A stretch of 24,461 nt of DNA. Origin: an uncultured Solobacterium sp. Lineage in GTDB: Bacteria > Bacillota_I > Bacilli_A > Erysipelotrichales > Erysipelotrichaceae. The translations under genes and the position numbers were made by a program. The stretch is from positions 1 through 24,461 of the forward strand of contig CAJOLG010000010.1 of NCBI GenBank assembly GCA_905235315.1. Direction: 5' to 3'. Under the pieces are notes generated by a model that saw only the letters and a list, made by a program, of their open reading frames with translations, was not told the origin of the DNA and searched no databases. Below are positions 7,747 through 15,649 of the stretch, in pieces (within the stretch, counting starts at the first letter, position 1; every line of letters begins with the position of its first letter).

Positions 7747-8609
7747 AAACAGTTAAATACGCAGTTACAGCAGCACTCGCAGTCACCCTGCTCGCCGGAT
7801 GCGGCGCATCCAACGCAGCTTCGTCTGATGGCGGAGCAGCTTCCGGAAATGTGTTCCGCACCCTCGATGAGATCAAGGAAAGCGGAACGGTAAAGATCGG
7901 AGTCTTCTCCGACAAGGCACCGTTTGGATATGTGGATGAAAACGGAGCGTATGCCGGATATGATGTATACTTCGCAGAGCGTATTGCACAGGATCTCGGA
8001 ACGAAGGTCGAATATGTTTCCCTCGATCCGGCAAACCGTGTGGAATTTGCGGAAACCGGAAAAGTGGATATTGTCCTGGCAAACTTTACCGTAACGGAAG
8101 AGCGTGCGGAAAAGGTGGACTTTGCACTTCCGTATATGAAGGTTCAGCTCGGAATCGTTTCTCCGGAAGCCGATCCGATCAATGATGTCAGCGATCTTGA
8201 AAACAGTGACAAGGAACTCATCATCGCCAAGGGCACAACAGCGGAAACCTATTTTGAATCCAATCATCCGACTGTGAAGCTTCAGAAATACGATGCTTAC
8301 GCCGACGCATACAACGCATTGCTGGACGGCCGCGGCGCAGGTCTTTCCACCGATAACACAGAAGTTCTCGCATGGGCATCTGTCAACCCGGGTTTTGTGG
8401 TCAATGTTGCGGCACTCGGTGATGTGGACTCCATCGCTCCGGCAGTTGCCAAGGGAAATGAGACACTGCTCACCTGGCTCAATGATGAAATCAAGGCACT
8501 GGGCGAAGAACAGTTCTTCCACGCAGACTACGAAGCGACACTGCGTGAAGTCTACGGCGCAGACTCCAATGCGGATGATCTTGTCGTCGAAGGCGGAGCG
8601 ATCAACTGA
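7743..8609 (+). CDS. Solute-binding lipoprotein of the amino-acid ABC importer (SBP_bac_3; probable cystine)
   Basis: This is a 288-residue extracytoplasmic binding protein anchored by lipid. The N-terminus has a short basic start, a hydrophobic core and the lipobox LLAGC, with Cys20 as the predicted lipidated residue. A Ser/Ala/Gly-rich linker follows. The mature part is a family 3 bilobed domain with the conserved beginnings TVKIGVFSDKAPFGY and ENGAYAGYDVYFAERIA. The segment TVTEERAEKVDFALPY includes the Arg that holds the ligand carboxylate in this family. The substrate cannot be read from the fold. Cystine is proposed from the leader peptide upstream. The start codon overlaps the ATPase stop, and the gene ends just before a strong terminator. 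Confidence 0.93.
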   Translation: MKTVKYAVTAALAVTLLAGCGASNAASSDGGAASGNVFRTLDEIKESGTVKIGVFSDKAPFGYVDENGAYAGYDVYFAERIAQDLGTKVEYVSLDPANRVEFAETGKVDIVLANFTVTEERAEKVDFALPYMKVQLGIVSPEADPINDVSDLENSDKELIIAKGTTAETYFESNHPTVKLQKYDAYADAYNALLDGRGAGLSTDNTEVLAWASVNPGFVVNVAALGDVDSIAPAVAKGNETLLTWLNDEIKALGEEQFFHADYEATLREVYGADSNADDLVVEGGAIN

Positions 8610-8624
8610 ACGGCTGCATCTCAG

Positions 8625-8654
8625 CTCTTCCGGGGTTTCCGGAAGAGTTTTTTT
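8625..8654 (+). terminator. Rho-independent terminator of the amino-acid ABC operon
   Basis: A perfect 9-bp stem (CTCTTCCGG 8625-8633, CCGGAAGAG 8639-8647) with a 5-base loop is followed by seven T. Confidence 0.93.
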
Positions 8655-8716
8655 GTCTTTGAAAAGGCATCAGAAAAATTTCAAACCGATGCGGCCAAAC
8701 GGAAAACCGAATAACG

Positions 8717-8742
8717 CAGGCGGATGCGCACACGCCTGTTTT
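8717..8742 (+). terminator. Possible second hairpin with short T-run
   Basis: CAGGCG (8717-8722) pairs with CGCCTG (8733-8738) across a 10-base loop, followed by TTTT. It may be a backup terminator. It lies upstream of the weak -10 of the next gene, so an attenuator role is possible only if transcription starts further left. Confidence 0.35.
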
Positions 8743-8761
8743 CTGTCTGCAGGATTTGATA

Positions 8762-8767
8762 TACAAT
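8762..8767 (+). promoter_or_regulatory. Possible -10 box for the patatin-azlCD operon
   Basis: TACAAT lies 33 bases before the patatin ATG. No recognisable -35 is present at the right distance, so support is weak. Confidence 0.35.
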
Positions 8768-8800
8768 AGCAATGTTGTTAACTGAATGTGAGGTTGTTTG

Positions 8801-9703
8801 ATGAAGGTTTACAGCGGAATTGATGATCTCCCGCAGGGATCTGCGAGTGACCATATTACAGAAGGCCTTCTTGTCCTGGAAGGCGGCGCATGGCGCGGGA
8901 TGTATACACAGGGAGCCCTGGACGCCATGATGGAAGACGATATCAATCTTTCGGCTACGGTCGGAGTTTCCGCCGGCGCAATGTCCGGCATGAGTTACGT
9001 TTCCGGGCAGATCGGCCGCAGTGCGCGGCTTAATCTGCGCCACCGGCACGATTCCAACTACACCGGCGGGAGAGCCGTTGTCAAAGAGCACGGGGTAACC
9101 GGATTCCGGTATCTGTTTTTTGAACTTGGGAAAGAGATCCCGCTGGATGCGGAGCGCTTTTTCAATCCGAACCGGCGGTTCATTGCGGCCGTGACCAATA
9201 TTGAGACCGGGGAGCAGGAGTTTATGGAGAAGGGAAAATGTTCCGATATTTTCCGTGCGATTCAGGCAAGTGCTTCTGTTCCGTATGTTTCCGAAGCAGT
9301 GGAAATCGACGGCAAAAAGTATCTCGACGGCGGAATTGCGGAGAAAATCCCCGTGGACTGGGCGCTTGCACAGCCGGAAAAGAAGAGAATCCTGATCCGT
9401 ACCCGTGACCGTTCGTACCGGAAGCCCCTGAAGGCAAGGTCGCGTGCGGCCCGGATTGAATACGGAAAAAAATATCCGAACCTGATGATGGATCTTTATC
9501 AGGAAGCGGCACATTACAATATCCTTTTAAACCGGATCGATCAGCTTGAAGAACTCGGTGAATTCTTTGTGCTTGCGCCGAGCCGCCCGGTTGAGATTTC
9601 CCGGTTTGAAGGGGATGTGGAAGAACTCGGTGCGCTTTACTGGCTCGGTTATAACGACGCCAAAGCAGCCGCACCGGCAATGAAGGAATATCTGAAGGGA
9701 TGA
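8801..9703 (+). CDS. Patatin-like phospholipase (YjjU/RssA-type)
   Basis: This is a 300-residue patatin-family serine hydrolase expected to cleave acyl chains from membrane lipids. The oxyanion-hole stretch is GGAWRG (28-33) and the nucleophile elbow is GVSAG with Ser57. The second half of the Ser-Asp dyad is DGG (Asp176), followed by IAEKIPVDWA. No signal peptide is visible, so a cytoplasmic or membrane-peripheral location is likely. The ATG at 8801 follows GAGG by seven bases; an in-frame TTG immediately before it is not needed. The stop overlaps the azlC start in ATGA, so the enzyme is translationally coupled to an amino-acid exporter. The natural substrate is unknown. Confidence 0.9.
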   Translation: MKVYSGIDDLPQGSASDHITEGLLVLEGGAWRGMYTQGALDAMMEDDINLSATVGVSAGAMSGMSYVSGQIGRSARLNLRHRHDSNYTGGRAVVKEHGVTGFRYLFFELGKEIPLDAERFFNPNRRFIAAVTNIETGEQEFMEKGKCSDIFRAIQASASVPYVSEAVEIDGKKYLDGGIAEKIPVDWALAQPEKKRILIRTRDRSYRKPLKARSRAARIEYGKKYPNLMMDLYQEAAHYNILLNRIDQLEELGEFFVLAPSRPVEISRFEGDVEELGALYWLGYNDAKAAAPAMKEYLKG

Positions 9704-10437
9704 GTACAGCAGAAGAGAACATGAAAGAACCGGGCGGATGGGAAGCCTTCCGCACCGGACAGAAAGATGCGATTCCGATCGGCCTCGGCTATTTTGCGGT
9801 ATCCTTTGCGCTTGGCATAACCATGAAAAATGCGGGCCTTACGCCGATACAGGGGTTTTTTATCAGTCTTCTGAATAATGCCAGCGCCGGTGAATATGCC
9901 GGTACGGCAATGATTGCGGCCGCGGCTTCATACATTGAAACGGCTCTCATGGTATTGGCGGCGAACGCGCGGTATATGTTGATGAGTACGGCCTTTTCCC
10001 AGAAGTTCAGCGAGAAGACCGGAATGATCCACCGTTGTGTGATTGGATTTGTTCTCACGGATGAGCTGTTTGCGCTCGGAATCCGTCAGAAAGGATATCT
10101 CGAGCCGAAGTATTATTACGGAATGATGTCGGTTGCGATGCCGGGATGGGCGTTCGGAACCATGTTCGGCGTGATCTTCGGATCTCTTCTTCCGGTTCGT
10201 ATTGTCAGTGCGCTTTCGGTTGCGCTGTTCGCAATGTTTCTTGCGGTGATCATACCTCCCGCCAGGACAAACAAGGTGATCCGCAATGTGGTATTGATCG
10301 GATTTCTGACCAGCTTTCTCTGCACCGTGATTCCGGGTGTGAAAGAACTCTCCGAGGGTGTCCGGATGATTACCCTGACGATTGTGATCGCTTCGGCGGC
10401 CGCATTCCTGCATCCGGTAAAGGAGGAAGACCTGTGA
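9700..10437 (+). CDS. azlC: AzlC, large subunit of branched-chain amino-acid exporter
   Basis: This is a 245-residue multi-pass membrane protein of the AzlC/YgaZ family. With AzlD it exports branched-chain amino acids (shown for BrnFE and YgaZH relatives) and gives azaleucine resistance in Bacillus. The conserved start AIPIGLGYFAVSFALGI is visible. The middle part NNASAGEYAGTAMI...ALMVLAANARYMLMS fits the family core, and FVLTDELFAL is typical. The start ATG overlaps the patatin stop. Its own stop overlaps the azlD start codon (GTGA). Length is normal for the family. Confidence 0.93.
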   Translation: MSTAEENMKEPGGWEAFRTGQKDAIPIGLGYFAVSFALGITMKNAGLTPIQGFFISLLNNASAGEYAGTAMIAAAASYIETALMVLAANARYMLMSTAFSQKFSEKTGMIHRCVIGFVLTDELFALGIRQKGYLEPKYYYGMMSVAMPGWAFGTMFGVIFGSLLPVRIVSALSVALFAMFLAVIIPPARTNKVIRNVVLIGFLTSFLCTVIPGVKELSEGVRMITLTIVIASAAAFLHPVKEEDL

Positions 10438-10742
10438 GCCACGTAACGATACAGATTATTGTGATGACGGTGGTGACGTATCTTGTCCGCATCATTCCGC
10501 TGACGTTGATCCGCAAGCCGATCAAAAGCCCGTTCATCCGGTCGTTTCTCTACTATGTGCCGTATGTCAGTCTGGCAGTCATGACATTCCCCACGATGAT
10601 CTATGCGACCAATTCATTATGGAGCGGAATTCTCGCATTTGCGGCAGGCGTGTTTCTCACCTGGAACAACGCCAGTCTGCCAAAGACGGCAGTGGTGTGC
10701 TGCCTGACGGTACTGATCTCAGAATTCTTCCTGGTCCACTGA
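10434..10742 (+). CDS. azlD: AzlD, small subunit of branched-chain amino-acid exporter
   Basis: This is a 102-residue membrane protein with about four hydrophobic segments. It has the AzlD-type core TYLVRIIPLTLIRKPIKSPFIRSFLYYVPYVSLAVMTFP. It is the usual partner of AzlC. The start is the GTG at 10434, preceded by a perfect AAAGGAGG and overlapping the azlC stop. An upstream extension in the same frame only reads through azlC out of frame and is not coding. The gene ends nine bases before a bidirectional terminator. Confidence 0.93.
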   Translation: MSHVTIQIIVMTVVTYLVRIIPLTLIRKPIKSPFIRSFLYYVPYVSLAVMTFPTMIYATNSLWSGILAFAAGVFLTWNNASLPKTAVVCCLTVLISEFFLVH

Positions 10743-10750
10743 GGACAGTA

Positions 10751-10772
10751 AAAAACGCCCGCGGGCGTTTTT
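10751..10772. terminator. Bidirectional terminator between azlD and the rlu gene
   Basis: AAAAACGCC pairs with GGCGTTTTT around a CGCG loop, with A-run on one side and T-run on the other, so it can serve both convergent units. The stop codon of the minus-strand pseudouridine synthase (10771-10773) lies in its edge. Confidence 0.92.
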
Positions 10773-11667
10773 ATAATTTGTGAAATAATGCGAAGTCGCG
10801 GTTTCCGCTGTCCTCTGCGGTGTGGATTTCATCGCTGAAGGGATCCGGGAATGAGATGCGGTCTGCCCAGAGACACATATGTTCAAACCGGGCAGAAGGG
10901 ATGCCGTACAGCGGGTCATTTATGATCGGATGCCGGTTGCCGGAAAGATGGACGCGGATCTGATGGGTGCGTCCTGTCAGAAGACGGCAGCGCATCAGAA
11001 GGAAATCGTTTTTCCGTTCCAGTACAGATACTTTCGTGACGGCTTCTTTTCCCGTGGAGGAGAACCGGTATTTTCCGCTGACATGCCGGTCCCGGCCGAT
11101 TTTCTGATTGTAGGTGAAATTCTGCCCCGCATGTCCTTTTCCGCCGGTGATCGCAAGATACTCCCGTTCAATTTCCTTTTCTTCCAGTTTTGCGTCATAC
11201 CATGCCTGCAGAAGCGGGATTTTGACGAAGAGTACCAGCCCCGCCGTGTCGCGGTCCAGGCGGTGGATATAACGGACCGGAGCTTCGATGCCGTGATTCC
11301 GCTGATAGGCGGCTGCCTTCGCCGCAAGACATTCCGGATCCTGCGGATCATGGACAATGATGCCGGGCTCCTTGCGGGCCACATAGACGAAGTCATCTTC
11401 ATACACAACGTCGCATTCTGTTTCCGCCGGCGGATAATCGGGTTCGCCCGAAGGAAGCAGGATCACGATCCGGTCATTTCCGTGCAGGATCTCACTGCCG
11501 TTTGCGTCCTGGCGGTTGACGGTGATCCCGTGGTCCTGAAACAGTTCATACCGCTTCTTTCCGGATATGCGGAAGTCTTTTAAAAAATCACTCAGTGATA
11601 CCGGATCGGCATCACCGGGAAGATCGATGATCAGCCGCCCGGGCTTCAGTTCATAGGACAGGTTCAT
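10771..11667 (-). CDS. RluD/RluA-family RNA pseudouridine synthase
   Basis: This is a 298-residue enzyme that isomerises uridine to pseudouridine in rRNA or tRNA. The N-terminal part resembles an S4-like RNA-binding region (SLSDFLKDFRISGKKRYELFQDHGITVN). The catalytic motif is HRLDRDTAGL with Asp138, and the motif RLLTGRTHQIRVHL and the final segment LYG are also in place. The exact target site (RluA, RluC or RluD) cannot be assigned from motifs. The start ATG overlaps the stop of the upstream methyltransferase gene by four bases, so two rRNA-modification enzymes are translated together. Confidence 0.92.
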   Translation of the reverse strand: MNLSYELKPGRLIIDLPGDADPVSLSDFLKDFRISGKKRYELFQDHGITVNRQDANGSEILHGNDRIVILLPSGEPDYPPAETECDVVYEDDFVYVARKEPGIIVHDPQDPECLAAKAAAYQRNHGIEAPVRYIHRLDRDTAGLVLFVKIPLLQAWYDAKLEEKEIEREYLAITGGKGHAGQNFTYNQKIGRDRHVSGKYRFSSTGKEAVTKVSVLERKNDFLLMRCRLLTGRTHQIRVHLSGNRHPIINDPLYGIPSARFEHMCLWADRISFPDPFSDEIHTAEDSGNRDFALFHKL

Positions 11668-13022
11668 TTTTTCCTCCGTTTCTTTCCGGCTCTGCGGGCA
11701 GAAACCGTACGGTCGCTTGTGCCGCGCCGGGTCAGGACAGTGACAGACTCTACATGAGGTGTATTGGGAAACATATCAAAGGGAATCACGGTCCGGACTT
11801 CATATTCCGCCTTCAGCGCCCGGATGTTTTTGCCGAGGGTGGAAGGGTTGCAGGATACATAAACAATCTTGCGGATCGATGAGTTCCGGATCGTTTCGAT
11901 CATCGCATCATCCATTCCGGAGCGGGGCGGATCCGTGAGCAGGCAGTCCACATCCCGTTCCTTTAACAGATCCCGGAGGCCTTCCGCCGCATCTGCACAG
12001 CGAAAGACGGTGTTTGGAACGCGGTTTTCGAGCGCATTCTGCTTCGCATTTTCGATCGCCTGCGGAACCGCTTCAAACCCGAATACCTTTCTTGCCTTAT
12101 CCTTTGCGAGAATACTCATGACGCCGACGCCGCAGTAACATTCCGCAAGCACATTGCAGGGGTCAATCTTGGATACCGCGGTTTTGTAAAGCTCTTCTGC
12201 CTGGGAAAGATTCAGCTGAAAGAACGATTCCGCAGAGAGGCGGATCCGGAAGCCGCAGAACGGAACCGTGACGGTATCGTCACCGTAAAGCACTCTGGAT
12301 GCGCTGCCGAAGAAGCCGGCTGTATTTTTTGCGGTATTAACTGACTGTACGATGGAAGAAACACCCGGCAGAACCGCCAGTTTGGAGATAAAGGAGGCGG
12401 GCAGGGTATCGTTTCCGGTGATCAGGGCGATACTCACAGCCGGATCGATGCGGCGCATGATGAGATAGCGCACTCCGTGTCCGTTTTCATAGGCGGGAAT
12501 GTGTTCTTCATGCATGACCGCAAGTACGGTTTTGCGAAGCGCCTCAAGGGTTTCATCATGCAGAAGGCAGGTGCCGACGGCAGTGAAGTGATTGGTTCCC
12601 GTTTTGTACATTCCGGTAACCGCGACACCGCCGCTGTTCTGTACCGGCAGCTTCAGGGCACTCCGATATCCGAATTCTTCTGCGGAGGGACGGATATCCC
12701 GGATGAATGTTGAACGCACATGCCCGTATTTCCATAACGCTTCCGCAAGAAGCTCCGTTTTCAGTTTCAGCTGTTCGCTGTAATCCAGTTCGATCAAAGA
12801 GCAGCCTCCGCAGGAGGAGGAATACGGACAGGGAGAAGGCCGTCTTGCCGGGCTTTGTTTCAGCACCCGTTTGACTCTGGCACGAAGATAGGTTTCCTGT
12901 TCGTCCGTGATCTCAACATCCGCGCACTCACCGGGGAATACGCCCGGAACGAAGACCGGCTTCCGGTTCTGATACCCGATTCCTTCTCCGTTGATTCCGA
13001 TTTTAACAATCTCCAGCTTCAT
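11664..13022 (-). CDS. TrmA/RlmD-family 23S rRNA (uracil-5-)-methyltransferase
   Basis: This 452-residue SAM-dependent methyltransferase makes 5-methyluridine in 23S rRNA. It opens with a TRAM-like RNA-binding domain (about residues 1-55). The Fe-S cluster Cys motif follows (Cys65, Cys71 and Cys74 in CPYSSSCGGC). The SAM-binding motif appears as LAECYCGVGVMSILAKD. The catalytic block is TDPPRSGMDD, with the nucleophile in YVSCNPSTL. The C-terminus has a strongly basic tail (RRAGKKRRKK) that may aid rRNA binding. The family includes RlmD, RlmCD and RumA, and I cannot choose between the target uridines. GAGGTG lies five bases before the ATG. Only four bases separate it from the DHHW gene upstream. 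Confidence 0.93.
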   Translation of the reverse strand: MKLEIVKIGINGEGIGYQNRKPVFVPGVFPGECADVEITDEQETYLRARVKRVLKQSPARRPSPCPYSSSCGGCSLIELDYSEQLKLKTELLAEALWKYGHVRSTFIRDIRPSAEEFGYRSALKLPVQNSGGVAVTGMYKTGTNHFTAVGTCLLHDETLEALRKTVLAVMHEEHIPAYENGHGVRYLIMRRIDPAVSIALITGNDTLPASFISKLAVLPGVSSIVQSVNTAKNTAGFFGSASRVLYGDDTVTVPFCGFRIRLSAESFFQLNLSQAEELYKTAVSKIDPCNVLAECYCGVGVMSILAKDKARKVFGFEAVPQAIENAKQNALENRVPNTVFRCADAAEGLRDLLKERDVDCLLTDPPRSGMDDAMIETIRNSSIRKIVYVSCNPSTLGKNIRALKAEYEVRTVIPFDMFPNTPHVESVTVLTRRGTSDRTVSARRAGKKRRKK

Positions 13023-13026
13023 GCAT

Positions 13027-14136
13027 TCACCTCAGGAACGCAAGGTTCGGATCAGAAGTAAAATTGTCCAGCGAATAGATAAAGTACAGATCGCAGTCAT
13101 CCGTAAGCAGATCCGAAACCGGCGCATGATAGTAACGCAGGTCGATCAGGATCAGATCTTCATATTCCGTATACAGATACGGCACCAGAATATGGGAATA
13201 ACTGTCTTTGACGAGAACTGCGGTCTTTCCGTTGGAAACGTCGGTATGAATATCTTCCCGTGCGTGATTGCCGTCAACGTAATAGGTGTACTGGTCTTTT
13301 TCCTTCAGGCGGGCCGGATTGTATACCCCGTCAAGCACCGTTCCGTCATCCAGTGTGGTTACGGCCGTCACCGGGGTCTCGGGAAGGATCGTACGTATCG
13401 TATCCGGTGAAGTCCAGAACGCACCGGATTTGGAATACATCGTGCCGGAGAAGGAAGTGCCGGCATCCTCATACCGGAACCGGTTCGGTTCTTTGTGAAG
13501 CACGTCACGGCAGATGGCTTTATACCCGTAATACGCACCCTGTTCGTTCCAGTGATGATCCGTGCGGAAATAGAGGGACGGATCATTCGGCATATCGTTC
13601 AGAAGAGGAATGAAGTTGACGGTTTCAAACGCGTCCGCAAGCCGGGAGAGAAGGGCTTCCTGGTCGATATCCCATGCGCCGAAGGGCAGCGTTTCGGATG
13701 CGCCCCAGGCAGCGGTAGGAACGAGCAGGATATTCGGCGTGATGTTCTGTTCTTCACTGAAGGCAAGAATCGTTTCAACATTGGACTGAACGACAGTATC
13801 ATCCACGGACGCAAACCGGGAGACAAGACGCTCTCCGTCCGCATAGTAAACCTCATTGTTTTCAATCGCACCCATGCCAAGACGGGTCATGGATTTCAGC
13901 TCGATCCAGAAATCCCGATGCATAAAATGATCACTGAACCAGGTCTCAAAGTCATCATCGAAGTTTCCCCCGAAGATATGGGAGGGCGAAAGATCCGGTG
14001 CCGGCGCCAGTGTACGGTTCTCATTCCAGCTGACCGTTTCTTTGGGCGCAAGCGCGTTCCACACGGAAAACACTCCGAGAATCCCGGCGAAGGTAAGAAT
14101 CGTGATCAGGTGAAGAACGCTGTTTTTTTTCATCAT
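13027..14136 (-). CDS. DHHW-family protein, SGNH-like partner of the MBOAT acyltransferase
   Basis: This is a 369-residue protein with one N-terminal hydrophobic anchor (about residues 7-28) and an extracytoplasmic domain. It carries the family-naming motif in YFRTDHHWNEQGAYYGYKAI and a later VKDSYSHILVPYL. These fit the Asp-x-His and Ser elements of SGNH-type esterase/acetyltransferase folds as in AlgJ/AlgX and DltD-like partners. Such proteins move acyl groups from an MBOAT membrane protein onto a surface glycan. The start ATG shares one base with the stop of the MBOAT gene (TGATG), so the pair is tightly coupled. The acceptor polymer is unknown. Assignment to the DHHW family is firm; acyl transfer is inferred from the neighbour. 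Confidence 0.87.
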   Translation of the reverse strand: MMKKNSVLHLITILTFAGILGVFSVWNALAPKETVSWNENRTLAPAPDLSPSHIFGGNFDDDFETWFSDHFMHRDFWIELKSMTRLGMGAIENNEVYYADGERLVSRFASVDDTVVQSNVETILAFSEEQNITPNILLVPTAAWGASETLPFGAWDIDQEALLSRLADAFETVNFIPLLNDMPNDPSLYFRTDHHWNEQGAYYGYKAICRDVLHKEPNRFRYEDAGTSFSGTMYSKSGAFWTSPDTIRTILPETPVTAVTTLDDGTVLDGVYNPARLKEKDQYTYYVDGNHAREDIHTDVSNGKTAVLVKDSYSHILVPYLYTEYEDLILIDLRYYHAPVSDLLTDDCDLYFIYSLDNFTSDPNLAFLR

Positions 14137-15533
14137 CAGAACCTGAAATAAAGGAACGGGTTATAGGATGCGTCAACGATAAATGCGGTGCAGGCAATCA
14201 GCGCGGCGGCCGTTACCAGCGGCATCAGGTATTCTCCTTTCCCGCCGCGCAGGAAGTTCAGCTTTGTTTTGGCAATCGGTGTTGCGGCAATTGCGCAGAT
14301 CACAAGCAGAACGAGGTTGTCACGAAGATAATAAAGGGTCAGTCCGTCTGCGAATGTTCCGGAGGCTCCGAACATACTGCCGATAAACGCAAATGCACGG
14401 GTAAGATCGGTATTGGCGAAGATCATCCAGTTGAGAATGACCAGCACCATGGTATAGACATGGCAGAACCAGTCCGGCGCTTTTTCGAGCCATCGCAGAA
14501 GGAACAGTTTTTCGAGAATCAGCACGATGCCGTAGAACACGCCCCAGAGGACAAAGTTCCAGGATGCGCCGTGCCAGAATCCTGTCAGCAGCCAGACGAC
14601 CATGATATTGAAAATCTGACGCCGGAGCCCGCGCCGGTTTCCGCCGAGGGGGATATAAACATAGTCGCGGAACCAGAAGGACAGCGACATATGCCATCGC
14701 CGCCAGAATTCCGTGATGGTTTTGGAAATATACGGATAGTTGAAGTTCTCCAGGAAATCAAATCCCAGCATTTTTCCCATACCGATTGCCATATCGGAAT
14801 AGCCGCTGAAATCAAAGTAGATCTGGAAGGTATAGCAGATCGCGCCGATCCATGCGGTGACCGCAGACTGCTGGGAAGCGGACAGCGCCGCAATTGATTC
14901 GTAAACCTGTCCCACATTGTTTGCGAGCAGAACTTTCTTGCAGAGACCGGCCATGAAACGCCGGATCCCTTCATAGAACTTGTCAGGGGTAACGGTTCGT
15001 GAATTCAGCTGGCGGGCAATATCCGTGTAACGGACGATCGGGCCGGCAATCAGCTGCGGAAACATGCATACATAGGCACCGAAGGAGATCAGGCTGTCCT
15101 GCGGATCGGTGTCAAAGCGGTAAAGATCGATCGGATAGGACATCGTCTGAAAGGTGTAGAACGAAATGCCGATTGGAAGGCCGAGCCGCAGAGGACGGAT
15201 CAGGAAGATTCCGAGATGGTTGAGATTCTCCGCCAGGAAGTCCCAGTATTTGAAGAACCCAAGCAGTGCGAGATTAAAGACCATGCAGAGAATGAGAAAA
15301 CGCCTGGCTTTTTCCCGCTGGTCCTTCCGGGTTCTGCCGATGGCCTGTCCGAACAGCCAGTTGATGATGATCGAGGCGATCATGATCAGCACATAGACCG
15401 GCTCGCCCCAGCCATAGAAAAACAGGCTTACAATCAGAAGCACAAAATTGCGCCAGCGGATCGGCACAAGAAAATAGACCGCCAGAACGACGGGCAGATA
15501 TGCGTAGAGAAATGTAAGGCTGCTGAATACCAT
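14136..15533 (-). CDS. MBOAT family O-acyltransferase (AlgI/DltB-like)
   Basis: This is a 465-residue polytopic membrane protein of the MBOAT family. Visible marks are the opening MVFSSLTFLYAYLPVVL, the conserved FWRRWHMSLSFWFRDYVYIPLGGNR and the region with the invariant active-site His in GFWHGASWNFVLWG. About ten or more membrane segments are expected. AlgI-type members carry acetyl groups across the membrane for transfer to a polysaccharide. The DHHW gene directly after it would supply the outside transferase. The start at 15533 has only a weak ribosome site. It appears to be the first gene of a four-gene minus-strand operon that continues into two rRNA-modification genes. Confidence 0.93.
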   Translation of the reverse strand: MVFSSLTFLYAYLPVVLAVYFLVPIRWRNFVLLIVSLFFYGWGEPVYVLIMIASIIINWLFGQAIGRTRKDQREKARRFLILCMVFNLALLGFFKYWDFLAENLNHLGIFLIRPLRLGLPIGISFYTFQTMSYPIDLYRFDTDPQDSLISFGAYVCMFPQLIAGPIVRYTDIARQLNSRTVTPDKFYEGIRRFMAGLCKKVLLANNVGQVYESIAALSASQQSAVTAWIGAICYTFQIYFDFSGYSDMAIGMGKMLGFDFLENFNYPYISKTITEFWRRWHMSLSFWFRDYVYIPLGGNRRGLRRQIFNIMVVWLLTGFWHGASWNFVLWGVFYGIVLILEKLFLLRWLEKAPDWFCHVYTMVLVILNWMIFANTDLTRAFAFIGSMFGASGTFADGLTLYYLRDNLVLLVICAIAATPIAKTKLNFLRGGKGEYLMPLVTAAALIACTAFIVDASYNPFLYFRF

Positions 15534-15552
15534 ATGATGAGATCCGAGCCTT

Positions 15553-15558
15553 ATTATA
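15553..15558 (-). promoter_or_regulatory. Probable -10 box for the MBOAT operon
   Basis: On the minus strand this reads TATAAT, 20 bases upstream of the MBOAT start. A weak TGTTTT lies 17 bases further upstream. It is the only good -10 in the divergent gap. Confidence 0.45.
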
Positions 15559-15649
15559 TATTAGACCGCGCGCAAAAAACAGAGCCGCAAAGCCGGGAAG
15601 GACTTTTCCTTTTTCAGGCAAAATGATACGATTCAAAGCGGTAAACATA

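Noticed and set aside
7722..8522. 266-codon open frame opposite the solute-binding protein
   Set aside because: Antisense to the lipoprotein gene, Cys/Ile/Arg-rich shadow translation without motifs.
10146..10433. Long N-terminal extension of AzlD
   Set aside because: This stretch is azlC read in another frame. The GTG at 10434 has a perfect ribosome site and the usual AzlD length.
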